The notes: generated from the sequence alone by a model not told the origin. Positions 9,107-22,205 are shown, counted from the stretch's first letter. The stretch is DNA of 64,000 nucleotides from Pseudomonadota bacterium (GCA_003576765.1 QEVP01000005.1:40049-104048), one strand, 5' to 3'. Program-made: numbers and translations.

Positions 9107-9712
9107 ATGGAAGTCATTCTACTCGAGCGCGTGGCCAAGCTCGGCCAGATGGGCGACGTCGTGCGCGTGCGCGACGGCTTTGCCCGCAATTTCCTGCTGC
9201 CGAACAACAAGGCACTGCGCGCGACCGACGAGAACCGCGCCCGGTTCGACGGCATGAAAGCCGATCTCGAGGCGCGCAACCTCGTCGCCAAGGCGGAAGC
9301 CGCCAAGGTCGCCGAGAAGATCGACGGCCGTAACATCATCATCATCCGCCAGGCGTCGGAAGGCGGCCAACTCTACGGCTCGGTCTCCGTACGCGACATC
9401 ATGACAAGCCTCGCCGACGATGGTGTCAACGTGCATCGCCAGCAGGTGCTGCTCGACCATCCAATCAAGGCCATCGGCCAGCATGGCGTGTCGATCGCCG
9501 TGCATCCGGAGGTCGAGGTCGGCATCACCGTGACGGTGGCGCGCAGCGCCGACGAGGCCGATCGCATCAACCGTGGCGAGGATGTCAACAGCCGTCAGGA
9601 AGATCAGGACGCCGCCGCCGAAGCGCTTGCCGCCGCCGGCGAGTTCTTCGATCCCGATGCCGAGCCGCTCGACGAGCGTGGCGAGCCCGAGGCCGCTGCC
9701 GAGGAGAAGTAA
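9107..9712 (+). CDS. rplI: 50S ribosomal protein bL9
   Basis: bL9 binds 23S rRNA and helps maintain reading frame. The N-terminal domain [21 protein letters not shown] and the [18 protein letters not shown] segment (here [15 protein letters not shown]) are intact. At 201 residues it is about 50 longer than E. coli bL9 because of an acidic Ala/Glu/Asp tail, common in Hyphomicrobiales. The start at 9107 follows a GGAG site; an upstream in-frame start inside the DUF2232 gene is rejected. A strong terminator follows at 9771. Confidence 0.97.
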   Translation: MEVILLERVAKLGQMGDVVRVRDGFARNFLLPNNKALRATDENRARFDGMKADLEARNLVAKAEAAKVAEKIDGRNIIIIRQASEGGQLYGSVSVRDIMTSLADDGVNVHRQQVLLDHPIKAIGQHGVSIAVHPEVEVGITVTVARSADEADRINRGEDVNSRQEDQDAAAEALAAAGEFFDPDAEPLDERGEPEAAAEEK

Positions 9713-9770
9713 GTCCTTTCCCGGCCCTCGCCCTGCGGGGAGTGGGCACGGATACCCGCGACAATGTCTG

Positions 9771-9801
9771 AAAAAGGGCTGGCCTGTGGCCAGCCCTTTT
9801 T
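9771..9801 (+). terminator. Bidirectional intrinsic terminator after rplI
   Basis: A perfect 14-bp stem (AAAAAGGGCTGGCC/GGCCAGCCCTTTTT) with a TGT loop has a T-run on the plus strand and an equivalent one on the minus strand. It closes the rpsF-rplI operon and can also stop transcripts of the opposing haem-protein gene at 9856. Confidence 0.9.
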
Positions 9802-9855
9802 ATGCGGAGAGAGCTAAATCAAGACGCGCGCACGGGGCCGCCCGATCACACTGAC

Positions 9856-10962
9856 TTACTGCGACTCCGGAGACGATTTCGGCGCCGCGGGCGCGGTCTC
9901 GGCTGGCGCCACTTTGCCGTCGGCCTGAGGTGACGGCTCCGCCGATTTTGCGGCATTGTCGGAGGCCGGTTTCGTCTCCGCCTCGGAAGCCGGCTTGGCG
10001 CCCGCGCTCGCATCGGGCGCCGGCGTCACTTGCGGCACCGGATCGGCGCGCGGTGCCGCCGCGGGCTTGTCGGCATCGGCCGCAACAGGCTTTGTCTCGG
10101 ATGCTTCCGGCTTGCTGTCGCCGGCTTTGGCGGCTTCGTCCGCCTTGCCGGCCTCCTGCGGCGGTGTAGCCGCAGCGGGAGCTTCGGTCGCGGCCGGCTT
10201 GTCGGGCGACACGGCCGGCGACGCGGCGGCAGCGCCGTCCTTGGCTTCATCCTTCGCCTGATCCTTGACCTGATCCTTGTCGGCAGCATCCTTGGCGGCA
10301 GCATCCTTGGCGGCAGCGCTGTGATCCTTGACCTGATCCTTGGCCCGCTCCTCGGCCGGCGGCTTGCCCTTGTGCCCGGTGCGCGCCGGTGCGTGCGAGG
10401 CCGGGGTCGCCACGGCCGGCGACGCGGCGGCAGGCTCAGCCGTTTCCTGCGGTTGCTGCTCCTCGCGGCGCGGCCGTCGCTTGGTCGTGCCTGCGCGCTG
10501 CGGCCGCTGCTCGGCCTGCGCCGGCCCGCTCTTCGCCGCCGCCTCTGCCGGCGATTCCGTTTCCCATGGCAGACGCCATGCGCGCAGCGGCTGTTGAGCC
10601 GGCCGCTGCTTCGATTGCGTCTGCGGCGGCTCCGCGCGCGCCGCCGCCGGGCGGCGGGGCTCGTCGTCCTTGCCGCGCGCCTGACGCGGCTCGGCAACGC
10701 CGCCGCTCGCGATCAGGTAGCCGGAGAGTTGCCGCGCCATGTCGGTGCCGGTGGTGTAGTGCTGGCGCAGAAAGCCGGGCAACGCCTGCGGGGAGACCGA
10801 CTTGACCAGCCCGCGCGGCGACCGGTGACAGGCGGCACAGGTGCTCGCGAAAATCTGCGGCGCGCTCTTGCCGGCATCGAGGTTTTGCGCATGCGCCGGC
10901 GCAACGTCGACATTCGCGGTCAGCAACGCGACCGCCGCCACAATGAGCGTCCGGCTTGTCAT
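9856..10962 (-). CDS. Secreted CXXCH haem-binding protein with long Ala/Pro/Lys-rich tail
   Basis: Residues 1-26 form a signal peptide (cleavage probably after AHA-Q). A single cytochrome c motif CAACH follows at residues 42-46, in a segment of about 80 residues (QIFASTCAACHRSPRG...) that resembles a small mono-haem c domain. From about residue 95 to 368 the sequence is low complexity: Ala, Pro, Lys, Glu and Asp, with short tandem units such as AAKDAA, KDQVKDQ and KDEAKDG (about 10,250-10,340). No membrane anchor is visible beyond the signal peptide. The haem ligand on the distal side is not obvious. The tail could be a disordered periplasmic spacer. Function unknown. Confidence 0.75.
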   Translation of the reverse strand: MTSRTLIVAAVALLTANVDVAPAHAQNLDAGKSAPQIFASTCAACHRSPRGLVKSVSPQALPGFLRQHYTTGTDMARQLSGYLIASGGVAEPRQARGKDDEPRRPAAARAEPPQTQSKQRPAQQPLRAWRLPWETESPAEAAAKSGPAQAEQRPQRAGTTKRRPRREEQQPQETAEPAAASPAVATPASHAPARTGHKGKPPAEERAKDQVKDHSAAAKDAAAKDAADKDQVKDQAKDEAKDGAAAASPAVSPDKPAATEAPAAATPPQEAGKADEAAKAGDSKPEASETKPVAADADKPAAAPRADPVPQVTPAPDASAGAKPASEAETKPASDNAAKSAEPSPQADGKVAPAETAPAAPKSSPESQ

Positions 10963-11380
10963 TCACCCCTCCAGCGACCGATGGCGCTGCCACCGGTCCA
11001 GCGCGGTGCCGGCCGGCGTTGCGACAAGCGGCCTTCGACCGCAGGCACGACGGCTGCCGGCTGCGATCCCGATGTGCTGGAACGTGGTGGCATCGTTACC
11101 GTGCGACTTTTAGCGGAACGTCCCGCAAATGGAAGGGTGCGCGCGGCACCCGCGCCACAATACCGCGCGGTGTTGCGGCATTGTCGCGCGGTTCCTGCCG
11201 CCCGCTGCCGCCACCTGTGGGAATCGGGCATAAGGAGGGACGTGGCGGCTTGCGGAGTTTCTTCGGCGCCAGCGGCGGTGCTTGATGCGTCCCGCATTTG
11301 CCCGAAACCTGTGACAACGATACCGCGCAACCGCGCCGCACCGCCGCCGCGCCAATCGACCGGACGAAACGCTGACCGAC
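10963..11380. other. 418-bp divergent intergenic region before dnaB
   Basis: This gap separates the minus-strand haem-protein gene from dnaB, so it must hold two divergent promoters. It contains GC-rich inverted segments (for example around 11,140-11,190) but no open frame with coding character, no tRNA and no promoter pair I would stand behind. dnaB itself has no strong Shine-Dalgarno site next to its ATG. Confidence 0.5.
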
Positions 11381-12871
<1,491 letters not shown>

Positions 12872-14065
12872 ATGACGGCGAGCGACACCGCGACCGCATT
12901 GCCTACGCTCGACATGGACGTGTCGCTGTCGGTGGAGGAAGCCGCGGCGCGCCATGCCGCAAGCGGCCTCCTCACCGTCGATCTCGACGCCATCGTCGCC
13001 AACTGGCGCTTGCTTGCCGGCAAAAGCACGCCCGCCGAATGCGCGGCCGTGGTTAAGGCCGACGCCTATGGCTGCGGCGCCGTGCCGGTGGCCACGGCGC
13101 TCGCCGGCGCCGGCTGCAATACCTTCTTTGTCGCCACGCTGAACGAGGCGCGCGCGCTGCGCCCGGCACTGCCCGAACACGCCGTGCTTTACGTGCTCGA
13201 CGGCTTCTTTCCCCATTGCGGCGACGTCTATGCGGCGATCGATGCGCGGCCGGTGATCGGCAGCCTGATCGAGCTGGCCGAGTGGGACGTATTCCGTCGC
13301 CGTAGCGGCTGGCGTGGCGGCGCGGCTCTGCACATCGACACCGGCATGAACCGGCTCGGCGTTCTGCCGGCGGAGGCGGAGGGTCTGCTGCCGCGCCTTA
13401 GGCAAGCCGACCATGGACTCACCCTGGTGATGAGCCACCTTGCCTGCGCCGATACCCCGGATCACCCGTTGAACGGCCGGCAGGCGGCGGCCTTCCGCGA
13501 GATCGCCTCGCGCTTTACCGGCGTTCCGGCGGCGCTCGCCAACTCCTCCGGCATCTTCCTCGGCCCCGCGTTCCATTTCGACATGGTGCGCCCGGGCGCG
13601 GCGCTCTACGGCGTCAACCCGACGCCCGAGGCCGACAACCCGATGAAGCCGGCGGTTGGGGTTGAAGCCCGCATCGTGCAGATTCGCGAGGTGGCGCGCG
13701 GCGACACCGTCGGCTACGGCGCCACCTGGACCGCGCGCCGTCCGACCCGGCTCGCCATTGTCACCGCCGGCTACGCCGACGGCTATTTCCGCGCGGCCGG
13801 CGGCGTCGATGGCGTGCGCAGCGCGGAGGCTGTGGTAGCCGGGCAGCGCTGTCCGGTTGCCGGGCGCATCTCGATGGACCTGATCGCCATCGACATCACC
13901 GACCTGGCCGACAAGGCGGTGCGGCGCGGCCACATGGCGACGCTGATCGGCGGTGGCGTCACCGTGGACGAACTGGCGCGCCACTTCGGCACCATCGGCT
14001 ACGAGGTGCTGACCAGCCTCGGCAACCGCTACCACCGCGTCTACAAGCCGGCCGCGGCGGCCTGA
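12872..14065 (+). CDS. alr: Alanine racemase
   Basis: PLP-dependent racemase making D-alanine for peptidoglycan. K62 in AVVKADAYGCG is the predicted PLP lysine, and the second catalytic tyrosine should lie in GDTVGYGATW. RISMDLIAIDITD, typical of the C-terminal barrel, is present. The first 30 residues are an extra, unconserved leader; because the ATG directly follows the dnaB stop codon, this start fits translational coupling, although a later one is possible. Confidence 0.96.
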   Translation: MTASDTATALPTLDMDVSLSVEEAAARHAASGLLTVDLDAIVANWRLLAGKSTPAECAAVVKADAYGCGAVPVATALAGAGCNTFFVATLNEARALRPALPEHAVLYVLDGFFPHCGDVYAAIDARPVIGSLIELAEWDVFRRRSGWRGGAALHIDTGMNRLGVLPAEAEGLLPRLRQADHGLTLVMSHLACADTPDHPLNGRQAAAFREIASRFTGVPAALANSSGIFLGPAFHFDMVRPGAALYGVNPTPEADNPMKPAVGVEARIVQIREVARGDTVGYGATWTARRPTRLAIVTAGYADGYFRAAGGVDGVRSAEAVVAGQRCPVAGRISMDLIAIDITDLADKAVRRGHMATLIGGGVTVDELARHFGTIGYEVLTSLGNRYHRVYKPAAAA

Positions 14066-14067
14066 GC

Positions 14068-15537
<1,470 letters not shown>

Positions 15538-15703
15538 CGAAGGGTGACGCCCGCGCCCGCGCCCGCTATACAGCCGGCGCATAGTGCGGCCCACCAGCCC
15601 GGCCTTGCCGGGGACGACTTTCTCGGCTTCAGCTACGCAACCGACCGCGCTCCCCGATTCGGGGGCGAGAGAACCGACCCGATACGCCGGACCAGTTCAG
15701 CCC

Positions 15704-16333
15704 ATGCCGATCACCATCCTCGATTTCATTGTGCTGGGGGTGATGCTGATCTCAGGGCTGCTCGCCATGATCCGCGGTTTCATGCGCGAGATCCTGTCGA
15801 TCGCCGCCTGGGGCGCCGCGGCGCTGGTGACGCTGTATTCGTTCCAGAAGCTGCTGCCGACCGCAAAGACCTATTTCAACAACGACCTGGTGGCGACCGC
15901 GGTGGTCATCGCCGGGGTGTTCATCGGCACCCTGATCGTGGTCTCGATCATCACCGTGCGCATCTCCGACATGATCCTGGATTCGCGTATCGGCGCGCTC
16001 GACCGCACGCTCGGCTTCCTGTTCGGGCTGGCGCGCGGCCTGCTGATCGTGGTGGTGGCGTTCCTGTTCTTCGTCTGGCTGGTGCCGGACAAGCAGCGCC
16101 CCGACTGGGTGACGCAGGCCAAGTCGCGCATGGTGCTGCAGGGAACCGGCGACTGGCTGATGTCGCTCTTGCCGGACGACCCCGAAAATACCATTTTGAA
16201 ACGGTTGAAGAAGCCCGGCAGCGACACCGACAGCGGCTCGCTGCAAGGTGCGCCAGCCGATGAAGAAGGTTATGCCAAATCCGCGCGCGAGGGCTTGCGC
16301 GATCTGATCGACGGTAAACCGGCCGCCCGTTGA
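15704..16333 (+). CDS. cvpA: CvpA family membrane protein
   Basis: A 209-residue protein with four hydrophobic helices in the first 120 residues (starting MPITILDFIVLGVMLISG) and a polar C-terminal tail. CvpA is linked to purF in many bacteria and is needed for colicin V production in E. coli; its exact activity is not known. The ATG at 15704 begins the conserved part, while the frame open from 15584 adds only unconserved residues. It lies 28 bp before purF. Confidence 0.9.
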   Translation: MPITILDFIVLGVMLISGLLAMIRGFMREILSIAAWGAAALVTLYSFQKLLPTAKTYFNNDLVATAVVIAGVFIGTLIVVSIITVRISDMILDSRIGALDRTLGFLFGLARGLLIVVVAFLFFVWLVPDKQRPDWVTQAKSRMVLQGTGDWLMSLLPDDPENTILKRLKKPGSDTDSGSLQGAPADEEGYAKSAREGLRDLIDGKPAAR

Positions 16334-16361
16334 CCATACGGGCACCGAAAGAGAGGCGGTA

Positions 16362-17861
16362 ATGACCCTGATCGGCTCATCTTCAGACGACGCCGCCCCC
16401 CCTGCCCCCGACGACGGCCATCTGCACGACGATACGCTGCGGGAGAAATGCGGCGTGTTCGGCATCTTCGGCCACAGCGAGGCCGCCGCCATCACCGCGC
16501 TCGGCCTGCACGCGCTGCAGCACCGTGGCCAGGAAGCCGCCGGCATCGTCACCTTCGACGGCAGCCGGTTCCATTCCGAGCGCCGCCTTGGCCTGGTTGG
16601 CGACACCTTCTCGCGGGCCGACGTCATCGCCCGCCTTCCGGGCGACTCCGCCGCCGGCCACGTCCGCTATTCCACCACCGGCGGCACCATTCTGCGCAAC
16701 GTCCAGCCGCTGTTCGCCGAGCTCAACGCCGGCGGCTTCGCGGTCGGCCACAACGGCAACCTGACCAACGGCCTGACGCTGCGCCGGGAACTGGTGCGCG
16801 ACGGCGCCATGATGCAGTCCACCACCGATACCGAGGTGATCCTGCATCTCGTCGCGCGCTCGCGCCGCGCCCGTTTCATCGAGCGCTTCATCGAGGCGCT
16901 GCGCGCCATTGAGGGCGCCTACTCGCTGGTGGCGCTGACCAATAAGAAGCTGATCGGCGCCCGCGACCCGCTCGGCATCCGCCCGCTGGTGCTCGGCGAA
17001 TTCGAGGGCTCTCCGGTGCTGGCGTCGGAGACCTGCGCGCTCGACATCATCGGCGCAAAGTATGTGCGCGACATCGAGCCCGGCGAGGTCATCGTGTTTG
17101 ACGAGCACGGCACCGAGAGCCACAAGCCGTTCCCGCCGATGCCGCCGCGCCCGTGCATCTTCGAGTACATCTATTTCGCCCGCCCCGATTCCATCGTCGG
17201 CGGCCGCTCGGTCTATGCCGTGCGCAAGGCGATGGGCGCCGAACTTGCCCGCGAGAGCCATGTCGAGGCCGACGTCGTGGTGCCGGTGCCGGACTCCGGC
17301 GTGCCGGCCGCGCTCGGCTACAGCCAGACCTCGGGCCTGCCTTACGAACTCGGCATCATCCGCAACCATTATGTCGGGCGCACCTTCATCCAGCCGACGC
17401 AGAGCGTGCGCGAGAGCGGCGTACGCATGAAGCACTCCGCCAACCGCACCGCGATCGAGGGCAAGCGGATCGTGCTGATCGACGACTCGCTGGTGCGTGG
17501 CACCACCTCGCGCAAGATCGTCAAGATGATGCGAGACGCCGGCGCCCGCGAGGTGCATTTCCGCCTCGCCTCGCCGCCGATCACCCATCCCGATTACTAC
17601 GGCATCGACACCCCCGACCGCGCCGGCCTGCTCGCCGCCACCCACACGCTGGAGGAGATGCGCGCCATCATCGGCGCCGACACGCTGGCGTTCCTGTCGG
17701 TGGACGGCATCTATCGCGCAATGGGCGAGCCGGGGCGCGATCCGGCGCGGCCGAAATTCACCGACCACTGCTTCACCGGCGATTATCCGACGCCGCTGAC
17801 CGACCTTGCCCATACCGAGGCGCAGCCGCACCAGCTTTCGCTGCTCGCCGAAGCAAGCTGA
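16362..17861 (+). CDS. purF: Amidophosphoribosyltransferase
   Basis: PurF makes phosphoribosylamine from PRPP and glutamine, the first step of purine synthesis. The N-terminal nucleophile glutaminase domain begins at C30 (KCGVFGIFGH), so residues 1-29 are a propeptide that must be removed. The PRPP motif VLIDDSLVRGTT lies in the C-terminal phosphoribosyltransferase domain. The 499-residue length is normal for the Bacillus-type enzyme with propeptide. Confidence 0.97.
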   Translation: MTLIGSSSDDAAPPAPDDGHLHDDTLREKCGVFGIFGHSEAAAITALGLHALQHRGQEAAGIVTFDGSRFHSERRLGLVGDTFSRADVIARLPGDSAAGHVRYSTTGGTILRNVQPLFAELNAGGFAVGHNGNLTNGLTLRRELVRDGAMMQSTTDTEVILHLVARSRRARFIERFIEALRAIEGAYSLVALTNKKLIGARDPLGIRPLVLGEFEGSPVLASETCALDIIGAKYVRDIEPGEVIVFDEHGTESHKPFPPMPPRPCIFEYIYFARPDSIVGGRSVYAVRKAMGAELARESHVEADVVVPVPDSGVPAALGYSQTSGLPYELGIIRNHYVGRTFIQPTQSVRESGVRMKHSANRTAIEGKRIVLIDDSLVRGTTSRKIVKMMRDAGAREVHFRLASPPITHPDYYGIDTPDRAGLLAATHTLEEMRAIIGADTLAFLSVDGIYRAMGEPGRDPARPKFTDHCFTGDYPTPLTDLAHTEAQPHQLSLLAEAS

Positions 17862-18039
17862 CGCGCCGTCATCGCGGCCATCGCGGGTTGAGGGCGAGCG
17901 TGTGCCCGCACGTGTGCGCCGTCATCCTGCCGCCTTGCTAAAATCCCTCCAAAAATGATACCTCTGCGGCTGTATCGTGACGTGACGCGGCGGGCCGACA
18001 ACGCCGACGCACGGCTGTCCGAGCGAACGGGAGACCGCC

Positions 18040-18627
18040 GTGGGCTTGATCGTGATGATTATCGGCCTCGTGCTGTTCCTCGGCGTCCACACACTGACGA
18101 CGCATCGCGAGGCACGTGCCGCCGTACTTGCCCGGCTCGGCGGCGAAGGCCGCTACAAGGTCGCCTACTCGCTGGCATCGGCGGTCGGCCTTGCGCTCAT
18201 CGTCTGGGGATTTGCCACCTATCGCGCGACCGGCTGGGTGCAGGTGTGGGAGCCGCCGACCTCGCTGCGCCACGCCGTGCTGCTCCTGATGTGGCTCGCC
18301 ATCGTGCTGATCGTGGCGGCGTACCTGCGCGGCTACATCTATCTCCTCGTGCGCCATCCAATGCTGACGGGCGTGGCGCTGTGGGCACTCGCGCACCTCT
18401 TAGCGAACGGCGATCTCGGCTCCATCGTGCTGTTTGGCGCGTTCCTCGTCTGGGCCGTGTTCGACCGCATCACCCTGCTGTGGCGCAAGGACCGCGGCGC
18501 GCCGCAGATGCCGCTCGGCGGCATCGGCCACGACGCGCTCGCCATCGTTGCCGGCACCCTTGTCTATCTGGCGCTGGCTTTCGTGTTCCACCCGATCGTG
18601 ATCGGCGTTCCGGTATTCGGAGTATAA
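18040..18627 (+). CDS. NnrU-like integral membrane protein
   Basis: A 195-residue membrane protein with about six hydrophobic segments, starting from a GTG (MGLIVMIIGLVLFLGVH). The HTLTTHR segment near residue 20 and the RHPMLTG segment near residue 105 match the NnrU family, which resembles isoprenylcysteine methyltransferase-type membrane proteins. NnrU was named for its linkage to nitrite/nitric-oxide reductase genes, but no denitrification gene is present here, so a role in nitrogen oxide metabolism cannot be inferred. A 178-bp gap separates it from purF; panB follows 3 bp later. Confidence 0.85.
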   Translation: MGLIVMIIGLVLFLGVHTLTTHREARAAVLARLGGEGRYKVAYSLASAVGLALIVWGFATYRATGWVQVWEPPTSLRHAVLLLMWLAIVLIVAAYLRGYIYLLVRHPMLTGVALWALAHLLANGDLGSIVLFGAFLVWAVFDRITLLWRKDRGAPQMPLGGIGHDALAIVAGTLVYLALAFVFHPIVIGVPVFGV

Positions 18628-18630
18628 TCA

Positions 18631-19479
18631 ATGTCTGTACAAACCGCCGTGAAGCGCGTCACCGCGCCTGACGTCCTCGCGCGCAAGGGCGGCGAACCGC
18701 TGGTGATGCTGACCGCTTATCATGCCCATACCGCGCGGCTGGTCGATCGCTATTGCGACATGATCCTGGTCGGCGACTCACTCGGCAACGTCATGCACGG
18801 GTTTGAGACGACGCTGCCGGTCACCATGGAGATGATGATCCTGCAGGGACACGCGGTGATGCGCGGCTCCGAGCGGGCGCTAGTGGTGGTGGACCTGCCG
18901 TTCGGCTCCTACGAGGCATCGAAGGAGCAGGCATTCCATTCGGCCGCGCGCATCCTCAAGGAGACCCACTGCGGCGCCGTGAAGATGGAAGGCGGCGAGC
19001 GCATGGCCGACACGATCGCGTTCCTGACCCAGCGCGGCATTCCGGTGATGGCACATATCGGCCTGACCCCGCAGTCGATCAACGCGCTCGGCTCGTTCCG
19101 CTCGCAGGGCCGCGACGAAGCGCAGCGCCTGGTGGATGGCGTTAACGGCCCCGGCCCGATCCAGCGCGACGCCATCGCAGTGGCCGAGGCCGGCGCCTTC
19201 TCGGTGGTGATCGAGGCGGTGGCCGAACCGCTGGCCCGCAAGATCACCGAGACGATCCGCATTCCGACCATCGGCATCGGTGCCAGCCCGGCCTGCGACG
19301 GCCAAGTGTTGGTGCTGGAAGACATGCTCGGCCTGTCCGAGCGGGTGCCGAAGTTCGTGCGCCGCTACGGCAACCTTGCCGCCGGCATCGAGGAGGCCAT
19401 CAAGGGCTACGCCGCCGATGTGCGCAGCCGCGCCTTCCCCGGCCCCGACAACGTCTACGCGCTCAAGCCCAAAGGGTGA
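18631..19479 (+). CDS. panB: 3-methyl-2-oxobutanoate hydroxymethyltransferase
   Basis: PanB transfers a hydroxymethyl group from methylene-THF to ketoisovalerate, the first step to pantothenate and CoA. The metal-binding [12 protein letters not shown] motif, the KMEGG segment and [14 protein letters not shown] near the C-terminus are intact. The 282-residue length is normal. No panC is adjacent. Confidence 0.96.
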   Translation: MSVQTAVKRVTAPDVLARKGGEPLVMLTAYHAHTARLVDRYCDMILVGDSLGNVMHGFETTLPVTMEMMILQGHAVMRGSERALVVVDLPFGSYEASKEQAFHSAARILKETHCGAVKMEGGERMADTIAFLTQRGIPVMAHIGLTPQSINALGSFRSQGRDEAQRLVDGVNGPGPIQRDAIAVAEAGAFSVVIEAVAEPLARKITETIRIPTIGIGASPACDGQVLVLEDMLGLSERVPKFVRRYGNLAAGIEEAIKGYAADVRSRAFPGPDNVYALKPKG

Positions 19480-19601
19480 CGGGGCAACTACGGTTGCGGT
19501 CTCTTGCGAGAGCTTTGCCTTGTCAACGCCATACGACTAGGTTACGCCCCGCAACAAGCGCGCCGCGCGGCTTGAAGCCGCGCCTTGGGGATGCCAGTTA
19601 A

Positions 19602-20255
19602 GTGACTGAGATATTTAGTGAAATAGATGACGAGCTGCGTCGTGAGCGACTCCAGAAGATCTGGGAGCGCTACTCGGCCGTCATCATCGGCGCGGCCGTG
19701 CTGTTGGTCGTCGCCGTTGCCGCCTGGCAGGGTTATGCGTGGTGGAGCGCCAAGCAGGCGGACGAGGCCGGCACGGCCTTCGAGCAAGCCGCGCAACTGG
19801 CCACCGAGGGCAAGCATGCCGAAGCCGAGGCGGCCTTCACCGCGCTCGCCGCCAACGCTCCCTCAGGCTATCGCACGCTGGCGCGGCTGCGCGCCGCCGC
19901 GGAGGCCGCCGCCCGCGATCCCAAGGCCGGCGTGCCGCTCTATGACGCCATTGCCGCCGACGGCAGTGTCGATGCGGCCAGCCGCGACTTGGCCCGCGTC
20001 CGCGCCGCCGGGCTTCTCGTCGATCAGGCAAGCTATGCCGACATGCTGTCGCGGCTCGAAGCGGCCACCAACGATTCCAATACCTACCATCACGCCGCCC
20101 GCGAATTGTTGGCGCTCTCAGCGTGGCGCAGTAACGATCCGACCGCGGCACGCAAATGGCTCGAGATGATCGCGGCCGACGAGACCACGCCGCCGAGCAT
20201 GCGCCAGCGCGCCGAGGCGCTCCAGGCGCTGCTGCCGCCGGCGGCGCGAAGCTGA
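19602..20255 (+). CDS. YfgM-like TPR membrane protein
   Basis: A 217-residue protein with a cytoplasmic N-terminal helix, one membrane helix at about residues 26-46 (YSAVIIGAAVLLVVAVAAW) and a periplasmic TPR-like domain. In E. coli YfgM associates with the SecYEG translocon and periplasmic chaperones. Gene order supports the assignment: YfgM-type gene, a lipoprotein gene, then der, as in E. coli yfgM-bamB-der. The ATG start used here is GTG (GTGACTGAG). Confidence 0.85.
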   Translation: MTEIFSEIDDELRRERLQKIWERYSAVIIGAAVLLVVAVAAWQGYAWWSAKQADEAGTAFEQAAQLATEGKHAEAEAAFTALAANAPSGYRTLARLRAAAEAAARDPKAGVPLYDAIAADGSVDAASRDLARVRAAGLLVDQASYADMLSRLEAATNDSNTYHHAARELLALSAWRSNDPTAARKWLEMIAADETTPPSMRQRAEALQALLPPAARS

Positions 20256-20262
20256 GCCGCTC

Positions 20263-20784
20263 ATGGTGGCGCCGATGTCTCGCACCAGACGCCCTTTGCA
20301 ACGGCTGATCGCGGTTGCGGTGCTGGCCTCGCTCGGCCTTGCGCTGACCGCCTGCTCCGGCAGCGGCATCAACAATTTCGACCCGTCCGACATGCTCGAC
20401 TTCCTGGATACCAAGAAGAAGCTGCCGGGCGAGCGCAAGCCGGTGTTCCCGGAGGGTGTGCCGGGGCTGGACCAGGGCGTGCCGCAAGAGCTCTACAGGA
20501 GCAACGTCGAGCGCCAGCAGCAGGAGGCAGCCGCGGCCGCCGCTGCCGAACAGCAGGCTGCCACGCCGCCGCCGGCCACAACCCAGCGGCCGAAGCGCGC
20601 GCCGAAGGCGGCACGTTCGTCCTCGCGCCCGTCGCGCGCCACGCCGCCTGCGCCCCAGCCCGCCGAACAGCCTGCGGAGCCGGCACCGCCCGCAGCCCGG
20701 CAGCAGCCATCGGCTCCGCAGCAGCCGGCACAAACTCAGGCGCCCTTCCCCGCACCGCTGCCGAGCGGCGGTTTCTCGCGCTGA
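20263..20784 (+). CDS. Small Ala/Pro/Gln-rich lipoprotein in the bamB position
   Basis: The 173-residue product has a type II signal peptide ending in the lipobox LTAC (the acylated Cys is about residue 32). A short conserved-looking stretch with DMLDFLDTKKKLPGERKPVFP and a VPGLDQGVPQELY segment follows. The remaining 90 residues are Ala/Pro/Gln/Arg low complexity. It lies 7 bp after the YfgM-like gene and 41 bp before der, the slot occupied by bamB in gammaproteobacteria, but it has no beta-propeller and is far too short to be BamB. Function unknown. Confidence 0.75.
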   Translation: MVAPMSRTRRPLQRLIAVAVLASLGLALTACSGSGINNFDPSDMLDFLDTKKKLPGERKPVFPEGVPGLDQGVPQELYRSNVERQQQEAAAAAAAEQQAATPPPATTQRPKRAPKAARSSSRPSRATPPAPQPAEQPAEPAPPAARQQPSAPQQPAQTQAPFPAPLPSGGFSR

Positions 20785-20825
20785 TCCCGCTCTCAGCCGT
20801 CCTGCCATAAGGGCACCGACCAACG

Positions 20826-22205
20826 ATGTCCTTCACGATCGCCATCATCGGACGGCCGAACGTCGGCAAATCAACGCTGTTCAACCGCCTGATCGGCCAG
20901 AAGCTCGCACTGGTGGACGACCAGCCCGGCGTCACCCGTGACCGCCGCGAAGGCGCGGCGCGGCTTGGCGACCTGCGCTTCACCGCCATCGATACCGCCG
21001 GCCTCGACGAGGGGGCTTCCGGCTCGCTCGCCGCCCGCATGCAGGCGCAGACCGAGAGCGCGGTCGCGGCCGCCGATGCGCTGATGTTCGTGGTCGATGC
21101 CCGCGCCGGGCTGACGCCGGCGGATCACGTCTTTGCCGACCTCGCCCGCCGCGCCGGCAAGCCGCTGGTGCTGGTCGCCAACAAAAGCGAGGGTCGCCAC
21201 GGCGACGCCGGGATGATGGAAGCCTATGAGCTGGGGCTCGGCGAGCCGGTGGCAATCTCGGCCGAGCATGGCGAGGGCATGAGCGAGCTTTACGATGCGC
21301 TCCGCGCCATCATTCCTCATGAAGAGGAAGAAGAAGACGACGCTGCCGATGACGCCGGGGACGACGACGCCCGGAGCGGCCGGCCGATCCGGGTCGCCGT
21401 GGTCGGACGTCCCAATGCCGGCAAATCGACACTGATCAACCGCCTGATCGGCGAGGAACGGCTATTGACCAGCCCCGAGGCCGGTACCACGCGCGACGCC
21501 ATCGCGGTGGATGTGACATGGGGCGAACGCGCCTTCCGCATCTTCGACACAGCCGGCCTGCGCCGCCGCGCGCGCGTCGAGGACAAGCTGGAAAAACTCT
21601 CGGTCGCCGACGCCCTGCGCGCGGTCCGCTTCGCCGAAGTCGTGGTGGTGATGATGGACGCCGAACGGCGCTTTGAGGAGCAGGACCTGCGCATTGCCGA
21701 CCTCGCCGCCCGCGAGGGCCGCGCGGTGGTGCTGGCCGTCAACAAGTGGGATCTGGTGGAGCGCCGCCCCGGGCTGATCGGCGAATTGCGTCAGGATGCC
21801 GACCGGCTGCTGCCGCAGATCCGGGGCGCGCCGATCGTCGCCGTATCGGCCATGAGCGGTGACGGGCTCGACCGCCTGATGGCGGCCATCGTCGAGGCTT
21901 ACGCGGTCTGGAACCGCCGGGTGCCGACCGCGGCGCTCAACCGCTGGTTCGGCCAGGCGCTCGCCGCCAATCCGCCGCCCGCGAAATCCGGCTCGCGGCT
22001 GAAGATGAACTACATCACCCAGGCCAAGGCGCGCCCGCCGAGTTTTGTGGTGTTCTGCACCCGCGCCGATGCCGTGCCGGACTCGTACCTGCGCTATCTC
22101 GCAGGCGGCCTGCGCACGAATTTCGACCTGCCCGGCACGCCGATCCGTATCGCGCTGCGCGAGAAGGCGAACCCGTTCGCGCACAAGGGCAAGCGCAGGG
22201 GGTGA
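20826..22205 (+). CDS. der: Ribosome biogenesis GTPase Der (EngA)
   Basis: Der is an essential GTPase with two tandem G domains acting in 50S assembly. G1 motifs GRPNVGKST (9-17) and GRPNAGKST (194-202) mark the domains, with an acidic linker between (residues 165-183) and a C-terminal KH-like domain. The 459-residue length is normal. It converges on the SDR gene with a 3-bp gap. Confidence 0.97.
   Translation: MSFTIAIIGRPNVGKSTLFNRLIGQKLALVDDQPGVTRDRREGAARLGDLRFTAIDTAGLDEGASGSLAARMQAQTESAVAAADALMFVVDARAGLTPADHVFADLARRAGKPLVLVANKSEGRHGDAGMMEAYELGLGEPVAISAEHGEGMSELYDALRAIIPHEEEEEDDAADDAGDDDARSGRPIRVAVVGRPNAGKSTLINRLIGEERLLTSPEAGTTRDAIAVDVTWGERAFRIFDTAGLRRRARVEDKLEKLSVADALRAVRFAEVVVVMMDAERRFEEQDLRIADLAAREGRAVVLAVNKWDLVERRPGLIGELRQDADRLLPQIRGAPIVAVSAMSGDGLDRLMAAIVEAYAVWNRRVPTAALNRWFGQALAANPPPAKSGSRLKMNYITQAKARPPSFVVFCTRADAVPDSYLRYLAGGLRTNFDLPGTPIRIALREKANPFAHKGKRRG

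Noticed and set aside
18040..18627. Denitrification locus around the NnrU-like gene
   Set aside because: No nir or nor genes are present; the neighbours are purF and panB.
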